Source of the DNA: Clostridia bacterium
GTDB lineage: Bacteria > Bacillota > Clostridia > Lachnospirales > Lachnospiraceae
Direction: 5' to 3'
Length of the DNA stretch: 47,893 nt
Assembly (NCBI GenBank): GCA_029101305.1
Contig: JAQXQS010000115.1
Location: forward strand, 1-47,893
Below, piece after piece: positions 33,732 through 43,811 of the stretch. The position numbers and the translations under genes are program-made. The notes under the pieces are model-generated. The model made no database searches. It had not been told where the DNA came from and saw nothing but the letters and a program-made list of their open reading frames with translations. Position 1 is the stretch's first letter, and each line of letters begins with the position of its first letter.

Positions 33732-34952
33732 TTAATATGGGTAGAACCTCAACGTTTCCGTTGAACCGGAAGTAAATGGCCAGAATGCATCACCTGACAC
33801 ATCTGTAATCGTCAACGTATTGTCTTCCAATACAACATATATTTCTCCAGAGCGTTGCCCATCCGGTGTATCAAGAAAAAACATATACGTTCCACAGGTA
33901 TATTCTGCAGGATTATAAGCAAAATACGTTCCTGACCAGGTGGAAACACCATTTGACCATGGATCATCGAAGGAAAAAACCAATTCCCCCTCCACTCCAC
34001 TTTCATCGGTCAAAAACTGAAGCGTATAAACCATATCTGTTCCATTTTCCTGCACAAGAACATCTGTCTCCCATTCTCCTTCCATTCCAAAAAGATACCC
34101 ATTCTCTCTATTTGGATACTCAGATCCTGTTTTCCCTTGCAAGGAAGGAAGCTCTTTCAGATAATCTCCATGTACATACCCACTCAGACCGTTGTATTCA
34201 ACATAATAGAATTTCTCTGAAGCTCTAAAGCAATTCCGTAAAATTGTTCCAAGCGGCACCCTGTCCACACATGTTGAATTCACATCAGGTTCCTGCCGCA
34301 GGGAAACCCATTCCTGACAATTTACTACCTGCATAACACTTAAGCCAAACTTTCCATTGGTATCTCCATTGGCTTGATTTCTATATGTCATATCATAAAC
34401 GTAAGGCTCTTCCCATGGCACATCTACACTTCCATCGTTGAGGTTGAGGCCTGGCTGCCATACCAGCACATTTCCCTGAGAATCCACAACTGTGATTTCG
34501 GTGTCTCTTATGATATCACTTGCGTTGCAGCGAAGAATAATCGGATCTCCATATTCACTCCGATACAATACATTTCCTGTTCTTCCAAGATAATCATCCG
34601 GTCCATCATAAACATATTCATTTACTGCCACAGATGCATTCTGATCAGAAGGGAAAATACAATAAAGCTCACTTCCATATTCAATTTCCACGATATGTTC
34701 ATCTGGAATGTCTGATAAAAACGGAAACTCATTCATATTACCTTCGTCATATAATACCTGTTTCAAACAGTCTCTGTCATTTGCACTTCCATCTATATAA
34801 CCAAGGAAAATTACACCGCAGATACTATTGGTGTCTAACAGTGTCTGCCTGTAAAGTCTTGTATAATTCCATACTGTGCTTTTTTCTGCCCGAACAGACA
34901 CAGCAGGAATACAAAGCAGCAATACCCACAACATGTAAAATGTCTTTTTCAT
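33732..34952 (-). CDS. Secreted protein with SH3b domain
   Basis: 406 aa. Signal peptide at 1-22 (VRA cleavage site). The centre holds an SH3b domain (about 212-270: EWVSLRQEPDVNSTC, VPLGTIL, YYVEYNGLSGYVHGDYL), which often binds peptidoglycan. The C-terminus (about 285-406) forms a beta-rich domain with GEWETDVLV like the repeats of the lipocalin-like protein at 31625. GGGAGG lies before the ATG. Its position beside the response regulator suggests control by that system. Confidence 0.75.
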   Translation of the reverse strand: MKKTFYMLWVLLLCIPAVSVRAEKSTVWNYTRLYRQTLLDTNSICGVIFLGYIDGSANDRDCLKQVLYDEGNMNEFPFLSDIPDEHIVEIEYGSELYCIFPSDQNASVAVNEYVYDGPDDYLGRTGNVLYRSEYGDPIILRCNASDIIRDTEITVVDSQGNVLVWQPGLNLNDGSVDVPWEEPYVYDMTYRNQANGDTNGKFGLSVMQVVNCQEWVSLRQEPDVNSTCVDRVPLGTILRNCFRASEKFYYVEYNGLSGYVHGDYLKELPSLQGKTGSEYPNRENGYLFGMEGEWETDVLVQENGTDMVYTLQFLTDESGVEGELVFSFDDPWSNGVSTWSGTYFAYNPAEYTCGTYMFFLDTPDGQRSGEIYVVLEDNTLTITDVSGDAFWPFTSGSTETLRFYPY

Positions 34953-35078
34953 AAATATTATCCTCCCTCCTTTTTTCAGATGTCTTCCGTTTTTATAAAA
35001 AACATAGCCCCCTGTTGTTGTGAAATATAATCTCAGTCTTTATATAATGTATTATATCGTTTTTATAAAATTCACACA

Positions 35079-35129
35079 CTCCCCATATGGGTGGGGTGGC
35101 ACAAATCACATAACATATTATATGGGGAG
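35079..35129. promoter_or_regulatory. Inverted repeat CTCCCCATAT
   Basis: CTCCCCATAT (35079-35088) and ATATGGGGAG (35120-35129) are exact complements 31 bp apart, about 130-180 bp upstream of the SH3b gene and beyond the end of the LuxR-type regulator. Likely an operator, possibly for that regulator. Confidence 0.45.
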
Positions 35130-35148
35130 AAATTTCCTATAATAACGC

Positions 35149-35190
35149 AAAAATCCTGCCGCCTTCTATGAAAGAAAGCGACAGGATTTT
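35149..35190 (-). terminator. Terminator of the regulator operon
   Basis: AAAATCCTGCCGC pairs with GCGACAGGATTTT (one G-U), flanked by A and T runs; it lies directly after the response regulator stop. Confidence 0.85.
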
Positions 35191-35814
35191 CTAAAACCCA
35201 TTGATGATTAAATTTTTCTTTGTAACTGCTACTGCCAGTTTTGTTTTTGAGTCAAAATTCGTTTTCTGAAGCATATTTTTGATATGCCATTTTACTGTTT
35301 CCGGCGATATAGACAAAGTCTCCGCGATTTTTTTATAGGACTGGCCTTCTACTACAAGCCGTAGAACCTCTATTTCTGCCGGGGTAAACTCACTGCTTTT
35401 TGCGGTTCCGATCAATACTTCCGGAAGAGCATCTGGATAAATACTTTCCCCCTGCATGGTACGGTCCATAACCTCCAGTAATTCTTCTTTGCTGGCATCC
35501 TTATACCAGAAGCTGTCTGCACCTGCTTTATGTGCCCGGTCAATAAAACTGCATTCTGCCATAGAAGTAACAATGATCACTTTTATCTGAGGCATCGCTG
35601 TTTTGATCTTCTGGGCAGCAATCAGGCCGCTTGCATCGTTTTCTGTGCAGACATCCATCAGAACAAGATCACATCCACTTTGGCGACATATGGTTTCCGC
35701 CATAGCCGCATTCGTGATAGAACCTGCCAGAGAATATCTGCCGCTTGACTGGATATAGTTTTCCATATCCTCACGCGCCATTCGTTGGTCTTCCACAATA
35801 AGTACACTGATCAT
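35191..35814 (-). CDS. NarL/LuxR-type response regulator
   Basis: 207 aa. Receiver with Asp54 (LVLMDVC) as phospho-acceptor, then a LuxR helix-turn-helix (about 140-200: FTPAEIEVLRLVVEGQSYKK, SISPETVKWHIKNML). GGAGG is present, and the ATGA start overlaps the kinase stop, so the two are coupled. It is probably the output of the sensor genes upstream and may act on the CTCCCCATAT or GGAACAAAAT sites; neither link is shown. Confidence 0.92.
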   Translation of the reverse strand: MISVLIVEDQRMAREDMENYIQSSGRYSLAGSITNAAMAETICRQSGCDLVLMDVCTENDASGLIAAQKIKTAMPQIKVIIVTSMAECSFIDRAHKAGADSFWYKDASKEELLEVMDRTMQGESIYPDALPEVLIGTAKSSEFTPAEIEVLRLVVEGQSYKKIAETLSISPETVKWHIKNMLQKTNFDSKTKLAVAVTKKNLIINGF

Positions 35815-37090
35815 ATATATTCCTCCATTTTGGGGATATTAATTATCAGGGAATATTCCGGAAAAGAACGGATACTGACAGTACCATTACAATTTTCCAC
35901 CTTTTCTCGTATTGCAGACAGACCGCCTCCTTCCTCAATCTCCCTGTCCGGCTTCCTGCCATTATTTGTAATCACAAGCATCCACTCATGAATCCCGCTG
36001 CTTATATTTACATAAAGTTCCGTAGCCCCGGCATGGCGTACACTATTTGAAATCGCCTCTAAAAGAATCACATCCAGTAGTTTGGCTGCTTCCGGATCAT
36101 CCAGGATTTTTCCAATATAAAGGACTTTTAATCCAAGAGCATCGGCCCTTTCCTGCACCATCTGATGAAGGGTCTCTGCCGTAGGTTCATTATCTTTTCT
36201 TAATAAGCTTAAAATCCTGTTCCATTGTGAAAGAAACGCCTCTCTGTTATCTTCAGAATCCTGCAGCAGCATACGATGTGCAGCCAGTACACTGTATCCA
36301 AGATCATCATGCACTCGCATTTTCATGGCCAGAGTCTCTTCCTCCCTGGTCAGTATCACAATATTTTTGGAAAGCTCTTTCATTGCCGCAGACATTTCCA
36401 GAAGCTTCCTGTTTTCTTTTTCCAGAAGCTGTTTGTTATGATATAATTCAGATACTACTGAAATCAGAAATTGCAGGAACCGTTCCCCATTTTCTGCAAT
36501 TATGTAATCTTCTGAAAATTTCCATACACTTCCATCTGAAAAACAATATGCCTGAAAATCAGGATCGTAAGACACACGGTTTTTAAGCGGATGTTCCAAT
36601 GTTTCCCGAAGCTCTGTTTCACTTTGAATATCCCGGTCTGTCAAGTATCTGCTGATTCTGTGCATTTGTCGATTGAGCAGTACAGGCATCCCCTGTTCAT
36701 CAAAGAATCCCACTCCACTTGGTAAGTTGTCCAGGCTTTCCTGAATCGCATTTACCTGTAAATGATTTTTCCCTTGTCTGAGAGCCACCATGATCTGTAT
36801 TACGGCATATGCGCCCCCGCAAATTCCAGAGAAAACATAGACAATATAAGGAATTTTAAAAAGCATAAATGAGTTTTTCTCCCAATCATAGAGAAGATAT
36901 CTCACGCGAAGACATGAAGCTGTGAAAAAAGTCCCAGTGAACAATGCAATATTTATTATGATACGCTTCCATGTCTGTTTCCAGATAATTTCATATATGA
37001 TCAATAGAAAATATGCCAAAGACGTCATCAGAAAAAAACAACCAAAATCATTTGAAATTCCAATGAATTATTTCCAAAAGATTTCATCAT
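35811..37090 (-). pseudogene. Sensor histidine kinase, 5' frameshift
   Basis: The intact frame gives 405 aa from 37028: two or three membrane helices, a PAS-like middle, a HisKA_3-like box MRVHDDLGYSVLAAHRM and a GHKL ATPase (EAISNSVRHAG, then GGGLSAIREKV). The likely true start is ATG 37090, with AAAGGAGG upstream and a 4-bp overlap with the 7TM gene. Its first 20 codons reach the long protein only if one base is added to A7 at 37032-37038. The protein would then be about 425 aa. Confidence 0.75.
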
Positions 37091-38786
37091 CTGTTTTCCC
37101 CTCCTTTTACAGAGAAAGAAAGTAACCATGTGTCATCAAAATCCTGTTCCGCTTCTGCATCATAGCGTTCGGCAATTTTCGTCAGGTTCGCTTCACATTC
37201 TGCACTTATGGATAACACCAGCTTTTCATTTTCCTGCTTCAGTGTTACAAAAAGTGCGGATAAACTCTCCAGTGATTCTTCAATGACTGCTTCAGAAAAA
37301 TCATAGATTCGCATCGCAGTTTCACTTGAGATTATTTTCCCAGTCATTTGCGATAAAGAACAGGGATTATTTTCCCCTATCATAAGAAAGCCTGCAGTTA
37401 CACCACTCAATTCCAGATTTCTTATGGTTTCCTGAAAACATAATTCCAGTTCTCTTATCGGTATGAAATAATTGTGTTCTGCAATAAATATAAGATTGCT
37501 GCGCCTTTTAATATATGCGCCGATGACAACAACCTTTCCCAGTATCTTTTTTCTTTGCTGCGCATTTTCTGCCAGAGAATACTCATCGATCAAGCTGCTC
37601 AGAAGAATAATCTGCCTGGAAGTCTGCTTCTGCATTTTATCATAGAGCTGATTCTTTACAGACAGCTTTGCCATCTGTTTTTTTGCTTTCAGATTTTCTT
37701 CTTCTATCACATTTGCATCTTTTAATTCTTCTTTCATGTCAGATAATTCTTGTAATATATCTTGCAGCTCTGACAGATTTTCTTTCCACAGCACATAACC
37801 GCCACAGATCGGTGCTCCTGATAAGCGGATTCCATTTTCCATCATCACTGGACTCTCCAGTGCACGATGTATGGTTTCTGCTTTGATTTCTCCGGAATTT
37901 TTTGAACGATAGCATACATTCCCGTCTGTGTCTATAATCTGTGCTGCAATAGCAGAGGATTCGAACAATTGTGTATATCCTGTATTGGAGGGAATCAGGT
38001 CGCACTGAATATAACTCTCGATAATCACGGCAAACAGAAGGCAGAAAGCAGCCGTCATATCCCTTGTAAGCATTTTCCAAAAAGGAGATCCAGACAATAA
38101 GTGATCGCATATAATACGGCCAGTCCATACGCACTGAAGGGAAATAAGAGCAGCTTTTTATTCCTGATTACCCGGCATTTAAACAAAATTATACAAACAG
38201 CCGCCAATGTGCACCCGATATCCCATGCAACAATCAAATAATATACTGGCCCATATCTGTATACGCCCACTTCATAAGACGCTACTTCTCCCAGTCTTCC
38301 ATCTGGGAAAGAGAACACAAGTTGATGCAGATCGTTTGTTAATACCAGTGCTATCAGAATCAGCGCAACAAGAAACAGCAAGTATGTCCACCGTGGAAGC
38401 TGGTAATTTTCAGGTTGCCGCATGTGAAATGCCAGATAGAGACTGGCGGTTGGAATCATCAGCATTGGAATATAGTAGAGATACCAGCAATAGCGTAAGG
38501 CTGTCGGCAATTCATATGGCATCTGGTATTTGCACATGCGGATGAACATCCAGAAAAGCATCAGAGCTGCAATTAAGATCAGACAACGGCGTGTATTTGT
38601 TTGCATAATCCTCTTCTGAAAGGAAAATGCCCAGGCCGAATACAGTCCTATATAAATAAAAGGTCTTAAGAAGCAGCACATGGCATCAAGGTAAGGATTT
38701 GTAAAAGTCAAATTCCGAATTGCGATTGCGGTAATTACAGATAAAATTACCGCACTTCCCACGCATAATGTAGATTTCTTTTGCAC
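37087..38786 (-). pseudogene. 7TM-domain sensor kinase-like protein, frameshifted
   Basis: GTG 38786 with GGAGG starts a histidine-kinase-type 7TM domain (about 230 residues). The frame ends early at 38055, and the rest is open in a second frame to 37087. Adding one base to A5 at 38079-38083 joins LDLLF to WKMLTRDMTAAF and gives a protein of about 565 aa. The C-terminal half has GAYIKRRSNLIFI and a degenerate ATPase region without clear N- and G-boxes or a canonical phospho-His, so it may sense rather than phosphorylate. Confidence 0.75.
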
Positions 38787-38802
38787 GGTTCCCCTCCACT
38801 TT

Positions 38803-38861
38803 AAAGTCTTTTTGTAACAGCCTGTACTCTTAAGCTTTCAGCGTCTTTTTCTGTCCATTTT
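38803..38861 (-). pseudogene. GNAT scar: both ends, no middle
   Basis: 38803-38830 resembles 19806-19834 (3' end of the RimL-type GNAT), and 38838-38861 equals 20296-20319 (near its 5' end). The order and strand are the same as in the intact gene; about 460 bp are missing. It lies between the 7TM and ABC genes. Confidence 0.65.
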
Positions 38862-41045
38862 TCAGTTATCCAGCTGTTGCCTTTCTACCAGTTCTGCGAA
38901 AAATCCATTTTGGGCGATCAATTCCTCATAGTTTCCATCTTCTATGATTTTTCCATGATCAAATACAAGAATCCGGTCACATTGTTTAATTGTTGACAGG
39001 CGATGGGCGATGACGATTCTTGTACATTTAAGCCCGTCAAGGGATTCTGAAACTTTTTTCTGCGTCAGATTATCAAGTGCACTGGTAGCTTCGTCAAACA
39101 TAAGGATTTTAGGCTTCGGGGCTATGGCCCGGGCAATCATAAGCCTTTGCTTCTGCCCTCCGGAGATACCGCCGGCTCCCTCTGCGATCATGGTGTGCAT
39201 TCCCATAGGCATTCTCTGGATATCTTCTGCAATTCCTGCAAGGCGTGCAGCCTCCCAGGCATCCTCCATTGTAAGCCATGGAGCTGAAATTATAATATTC
39301 GAGTAAATGTCACCGGTAAAAAGCTTTCCATTCTGCATAACTACGCCAATTCTGCGTCTGAGGGATTTCAGATCAATCTGCTGAAGATCTTTTCCATCAT
39401 AGTAGATTGCACCCTTCTGTGGTTTTTCGAAGCCAAGAAGCAGTCTCATAAGTGTAGATTTTCCACAGCCTGTCTTTCCTACGATCGCCACATACTGCCC
39501 CGGACGGATTTTTAAAGACATATCGTCTATTACAGGCGGCATATCATCCCTGTATCCGAAAGAAACATTATTTAACTCAATTGCACCAGACACTCTGGTA
39601 AGTACCTGCTTTCCTTCAGACACCTCCGGAACAGTTTCGAAAATAGGCTTAACAATTTCAAGAGTAGGCATTATCTTAGCCGTTGTCAGTGTGATTCCTG
39701 CAAGTGACATAAATGCACCTGACAACATACCATAAGCAGTGTTAAAAGCATAATAATCTGCAACTGAAACATTTGATTTTATAGCTGAATAATATATTAC
39801 TATAGTACCTGCAAGAGAGATACCGGTACTGATCACCGTATTAATTTTTAGAAATAACGGAGGATTATATAGCAGTTTCGCCTCTTTTGCATATAAATTT
39901 CCCCATTTTGCAAATACTCTTTTTTCTGCACCTGAAAGCTTGATTTTCTGCACACCGGTAATGAGTGCATAAGTCAATCCATTTTCTTTACCGGACAGTT
40001 CCATCTGTTCTTTACTGATGCTCATCTGGACAAAGGAAGAAATGATTGAAAAAAGCACAGTCACAATTATGATGATAAATGCAGGAACCACAAGTGCAGG
40101 AGCAAACCGGAAGATCTGCGAAATATAAACAAGGGAAAGCACAGAGGTAAGTCCTGTAGTGAAAACAGCACTCACCAGCATTTCACAAAGAACATTGGTC
40201 TGCCTCGCCCTGCTTGCTAATTCACCGGCACTGTATTCCCTGAAAAAATCCGCCGGAAGTGACAGGATTCTCATCATAGTTGCAGTTTCCACAAAAAGTC
40301 CTAATTTTGTATTGATTCTTGCTGTAACCAGCTTATTCACTGCAGTAAGTAAAATACTGCTCACTGATACACAGACTGAAAAAATAGTGATTGCAAATAA
40401 TAGTTTCCTGCTTCCGGAAGGAAGAACCTGTGAAAAAACAATGTTGTTAATCTTTGGAGTAAGCATCCCCACCAGAGTTACTGCCAGTGTAGCCATAACC
40501 ATCATTACATAATCCGACGTAGAGAGGTTTTCAAATATATATTTCACAAGTGTGGAAATTCCCATTTTTTTCAGTGGAAACGGTTTGTAAAAAGCAATTG
40601 CTTCTTTTTCAAACATTTCTTGATTTTTTGAATTGACTTTCCGAGGCTTTCCAGCCGTGTAATCAAAATATGTATAGCCGGAGATTCTGCCCGGAATCAG
40701 TGCCACAACCCTTCCTGATTCTTTCAAAACACCAAGCATCGCACCGGTTGCATCCCTATACCAGCCTTTTTCCAGATATACAGTTCTTCGCATAATCCCA
40801 TAAGGGCGCATCAGGTATTCAAGCTGTTCATTCATATCTGTGATGGAATCCGGCACCTCCCGGCTTTTTACATGATAAAATTTCATAATTTCATCAATTG
40901 CATCTTTCGTTACAACACGGTCATCCTTAAGCGCGGCAGAAACCCTTTTGCCCATAACCGCACCCGCCATATTTACAAACGAATCTGCAAAAGCATTATC
41001 ATCATTTTCTTTTCTTAGTTTTATCTGTTCATCAAACCAGCCCAA
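38862..41045 (-). CDS. NHLP-type peptide export ABC protein, subunit 2
   Basis: 727 aa. The N-terminal 165 residues contain the family-specific region with GRISGYTYFDYTAGKPRKV and FYKPFP. Six membrane helices follow (about 180-460), then an ATPase with Walker A GKTGCGKSTL, signature ISGGQKQRL, Walker B ILMFDEATSALD and His switch IVIAHRLST. Layout matches TIGR03797. It has no peptidase domain. The start is TTG at 41045, seven bases after AGGAGG; no ATG fits better. It begins 11 bp after subunit 1. Confidence 0.9.
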   Translation of the reverse strand: MGWFDEQIKLRKENDDNAFADSFVNMAGAVMGKRVSAALKDDRVVTKDAIDEIMKFYHVKSREVPDSITDMNEQLEYLMRPYGIMRRTVYLEKGWYRDATGAMLGVLKESGRVVALIPGRISGYTYFDYTAGKPRKVNSKNQEMFEKEAIAFYKPFPLKKMGISTLVKYIFENLSTSDYVMMVMATLAVTLVGMLTPKINNIVFSQVLPSGSRKLLFAITIFSVCVSVSSILLTAVNKLVTARINTKLGLFVETATMMRILSLPADFFREYSAGELASRARQTNVLCEMLVSAVFTTGLTSVLSLVYISQIFRFAPALVVPAFIIIIVTVLFSIISSFVQMSISKEQMELSGKENGLTYALITGVQKIKLSGAEKRVFAKWGNLYAKEAKLLYNPPLFLKINTVISTGISLAGTIVIYYSAIKSNVSVADYYAFNTAYGMLSGAFMSLAGITLTTAKIMPTLEIVKPIFETVPEVSEGKQVLTRVSGAIELNNVSFGYRDDMPPVIDDMSLKIRPGQYVAIVGKTGCGKSTLMRLLLGFEKPQKGAIYYDGKDLQQIDLKSLRRRIGVVMQNGKLFTGDIYSNIIISAPWLTMEDAWEAARLAGIAEDIQRMPMGMHTMIAEGAGGISGGQKQRLMIARAIAPKPKILMFDEATSALDNLTQKKVSESLDGLKCTRIVIAHRLSTIKQCDRILVFDHGKIIEDGNYEELIAQNGFFAELVERQQLDN

Positions 41046-41056
41046 TGCTCTGCCTC

Positions 41057-43234
41057 CTATTCGTTTGATACCAGTCTCGTATACATTCCACCAAGCTTTA
41101 TCAGCTCATCATGTGTACCACGCTCTACAACTTTTCCTCTGTCCAGCACAATGATCTCGTCACAATCACGGATTGTGGAAAGTCTGTGTGCCACAACAAT
41201 GCAGGTGACTCCTCTGTCTTTTATGGATTTTACTACATCATATTCGGTTTTTGCATCCAGAGCACTGGTAGCTTCATCCAAAATAATGATCGTCGGATCC
41301 TGGGCAAGCGCTCTTGCAATCTCCAGCCTTTGGCGCTGGCCTCCGGAAAAATCTTTCCCGCCTTCTTTGAGTCTGTACTGATAACCGCCGTCACGATGCA
41401 TGATGTCTTCATGAAGCTGGGCATCTCTTGCAGCCAGGATCATTTCAAAATCTTCTATTGAACTGTCCCACATTTTGATATTGTTGGCTATGGTATCCTC
41501 AAACAGAGTGATCTCCTGATCCACAACAGCAAGGGAACCGGTAAATACGCTTTTGTTTATCTCTGACATCTTTTTGCCGTCAAAAAGGATCTCGCCGCTC
41601 CATGGCTTATATAGTCCGCTGATCAGCTTTGACAGTGTAGATTTCCCACATCCTGATGCTCCTACAAAGGCAACTCTGCTTCCTGGTTTCAGTGAAAGAT
41701 TAAAATCCTCGATCAGGGGCTCGGACAATCTGGAGTATCCAAACGTTATGTGTCTCAGTTCAGTAGAACCAGACAGTTTTTTATATTCTTCATTCTCTGT
41801 GTCCTCATGAAATACTGATTCACAGGGATAATTCATCACGTCTTCCACACGTTCCATTTCAGTACGCATTTCCTGCAATGTCTGTCCCGCCGATATCAAT
41901 GTGTTTGCCGGAGTCATAAATGATGTTAAGAAGCTCTGAAACGCCATGATCATACCCACTGTAAACTGTCCCTGCATAGCGAGAAATACACCTGTCATCA
42001 ATACCAGCGTACTACATAGGGAATTACACAGCTGGGGTAAAATGCCAAGCATCTGATTCAGTTTTGCGAATTTCACCCGCCCGGTATTTACACCTGCCTG
42101 ATATCCGGCCCACTTCTCAAAAAATCCATTTTCTGAACCACTTGCTTTTATCGTTTCGATCATCTCAATTCCCGAAACAGTAGTTCCTGCAAGCTTACCC
42201 GCATTCTGCATCTGCATACGGGAAATATTAATTCTCTTTCTGGAAATAATATTTGAAAATATAAGGTTTAAAATGATAGAACCTATACCCATTATGGTAA
42301 GAATAACGCTGTATCTTAACATTACCACAAGATAAAAAACCATCATTACTGTATTCAACGCCAGAGGTGCAAACGTATTTACAAAATCAGATGATATGGT
42401 TGCGTTGGTATTTTTCCGCAGCTGGATATCCCCAGCCATACGCTGTGAAAAAAAATCCATAGGCATATTGAATACTTTCCACATAAAAGTAGTGCTTCCT
42501 ACCAGATCCAGCTTTCCATTGATTTTTAAAGAATAGACTACCTGAATCCACATGACGATGATCTGAAGCACACAAAGACAAGATAAGCCTGTCAGAAACG
42601 GAACCACCCATCCAGGATTTACTCCGGTTAACAATCTGTCCAGAAAAATTCTGGAAAATGCCGGATTGATGATTCCAATTAAAGCTGATATAAGAGTGGT
42701 CAGTACTACAAAAGCAATGGCTGTACCAGTTCCTTTCAGACGTTTCCTGGCATAGGAAAGCATGGAAGTACGGCTGCCGCCTGGTTCAAAGCTCTCTCCT
42801 GGTTCAAACATCAGGCAGATACCGGTAAACGACTGGTCGAATATGTCCATTGAAACAGAATACGCTCCTTTTGCCGGATCATTTATGTATGCTTTATTGC
42901 CCTTAAATCCATCTAAGACAACAAAATGGTTAAAATTCCAATGAATGATACAGGGAAATTTCCCTTCTTTTTTCAAAACATCTGGTTCATAACGGTATCC
43001 CTTTGCAATGAGACCATAATTCCTTGCCGCCCGCAAAATATTTTTGGCGCTGGAACCATCCCGGGACACTCCGCAATCATGTCTCACCTGCTCAAGGGGA
43101 AGCCATTTTCCATAATATGCAAGGATCATTGCCAGACTGGCTGCACCGCATTCCAAAGCTTCCATCTGCATAACCACCGGTACTTTTGCTGCACCTTTGG
43201 TGACAGGATGTTTTATATTACTTTTCCGACTCAT
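41057..43234 (-). CDS. NHLP-type export ABC protein with C39 peptidase, subunit 1
   Basis: 725 aa. The C39 peptidase domain (about 15-145) has ALECGAASLAMILAYYG (catalytic Cys), FNHFVVLDGF (His) and NDPAKG (Asp), so leader cleavage after a Gly-Gly-type site is expected. The permease covers about 165-450. The ATPase has GASGCGKSTL, FSGGQRQRLEIARAL and IIILDEATSALD. Matches TIGR03796. ATG 43234 follows GAGGTG, eight to ten bases after the HlyD-like stop. Confidence 0.93.
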   Translation of the reverse strand: MSRKSNIKHPVTKGAAKVPVVMQMEALECGAASLAMILAYYGKWLPLEQVRHDCGVSRDGSSAKNILRAARNYGLIAKGYRYEPDVLKKEGKFPCIIHWNFNHFVVLDGFKGNKAYINDPAKGAYSVSMDIFDQSFTGICLMFEPGESFEPGGSRTSMLSYARKRLKGTGTAIAFVVLTTLISALIGIINPAFSRIFLDRLLTGVNPGWVVPFLTGLSCLCVLQIIVMWIQVVYSLKINGKLDLVGSTTFMWKVFNMPMDFFSQRMAGDIQLRKNTNATISSDFVNTFAPLALNTVMMVFYLVVMLRYSVILTIMGIGSIILNLIFSNIISRKRINISRMQMQNAGKLAGTTVSGIEMIETIKASGSENGFFEKWAGYQAGVNTGRVKFAKLNQMLGILPQLCNSLCSTLVLMTGVFLAMQGQFTVGMIMAFQSFLTSFMTPANTLISAGQTLQEMRTEMERVEDVMNYPCESVFHEDTENEEYKKLSGSTELRHITFGYSRLSEPLIEDFNLSLKPGSRVAFVGASGCGKSTLSKLISGLYKPWSGEILFDGKKMSEINKSVFTGSLAVVDQEITLFEDTIANNIKMWDSSIEDFEMILAARDAQLHEDIMHRDGGYQYRLKEGGKDFSGGQRQRLEIARALAQDPTIIILDEATSALDAKTEYDVVKSIKDRGVTCIVVAHRLSTIRDCDEIIVLDRGKVVERGTHDELIKLGGMYTRLVSNE

Positions 43235-43244
43235 AGATGTCACC

Positions 43245-43709
43245 TCAATTCAGCACAAAGTACATGGGAGATACTCTCTCCGTAATAAAATCAGCCTTAT
43301 AAATACCAGCATCCAGTTCCGCGTTTACGGTAACAGCATATATTTTCTCGGCTTCTGAAAAATGTCCGGCTTCCTGCAACGTATTATCTGTGATTCTTTC
43401 CGGAAAATCAGAGATTCCAATGGTTTTATATTCTGCACCATTAATAGAAACTGGTGTTCCTATCTCGATTCCGGAAATGTCTGCCTCCTTTATATAACAG
43501 ACAGCCTTTCCGTTCGCAACCCTGCAAACAGTCTCTACCTTTGTGTCAAGATGTCCAAAGACTCCCCATACACATACTCCGGATAAAAGAAAAATGACTG
43601 ACAGCAGGATTAACCATACTCCTGGATTCGCTACATGAATATAATCATTTAACTGATCAGGAGATGAGATCCTGTTAATGCTTTTTTCTCTGAATAGTTT
43701 TTTCTCCAT
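43245..43709 (-). CDS. Short HlyD-like NHLM secretion adaptor
   Basis: 154 aa. FREKSINRISSPDQLNDYI and a membrane helix at about 32-52 match the start of NHLM bacteriocin secretion proteins (TIGR03794). A biotinyl-lipoyl-like beta domain follows. The long coiled coil of full HlyD proteins is absent, as in other small versions. ATG 43709 follows GAAAGGAG. It is the first gene of the export operon; the upstream in-frame stretch has no start signal. Confidence 0.8.
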   Translation of the reverse strand: MEKKLFREKSINRISSPDQLNDYIHVANPGVWLILLSVIFLLSGVCVWGVFGHLDTKVETVCRVANGKAVCYIKEADISGIEIGTPVSINGAEYKTIGISDFPERITDNTLQEAGHFSEAEKIYAVTVNAELDAGIYKADFITERVSPMYFVLN

Positions 43710-43811
43710 ATTTTCATCTCCTTTCAATTGTGGTAATCCAAAACAATTCTGCATATATTCTACAAATTTCGTTAATAAATCATAGCATAAAGAAAACTGC
43801 ATTCTGATTCC

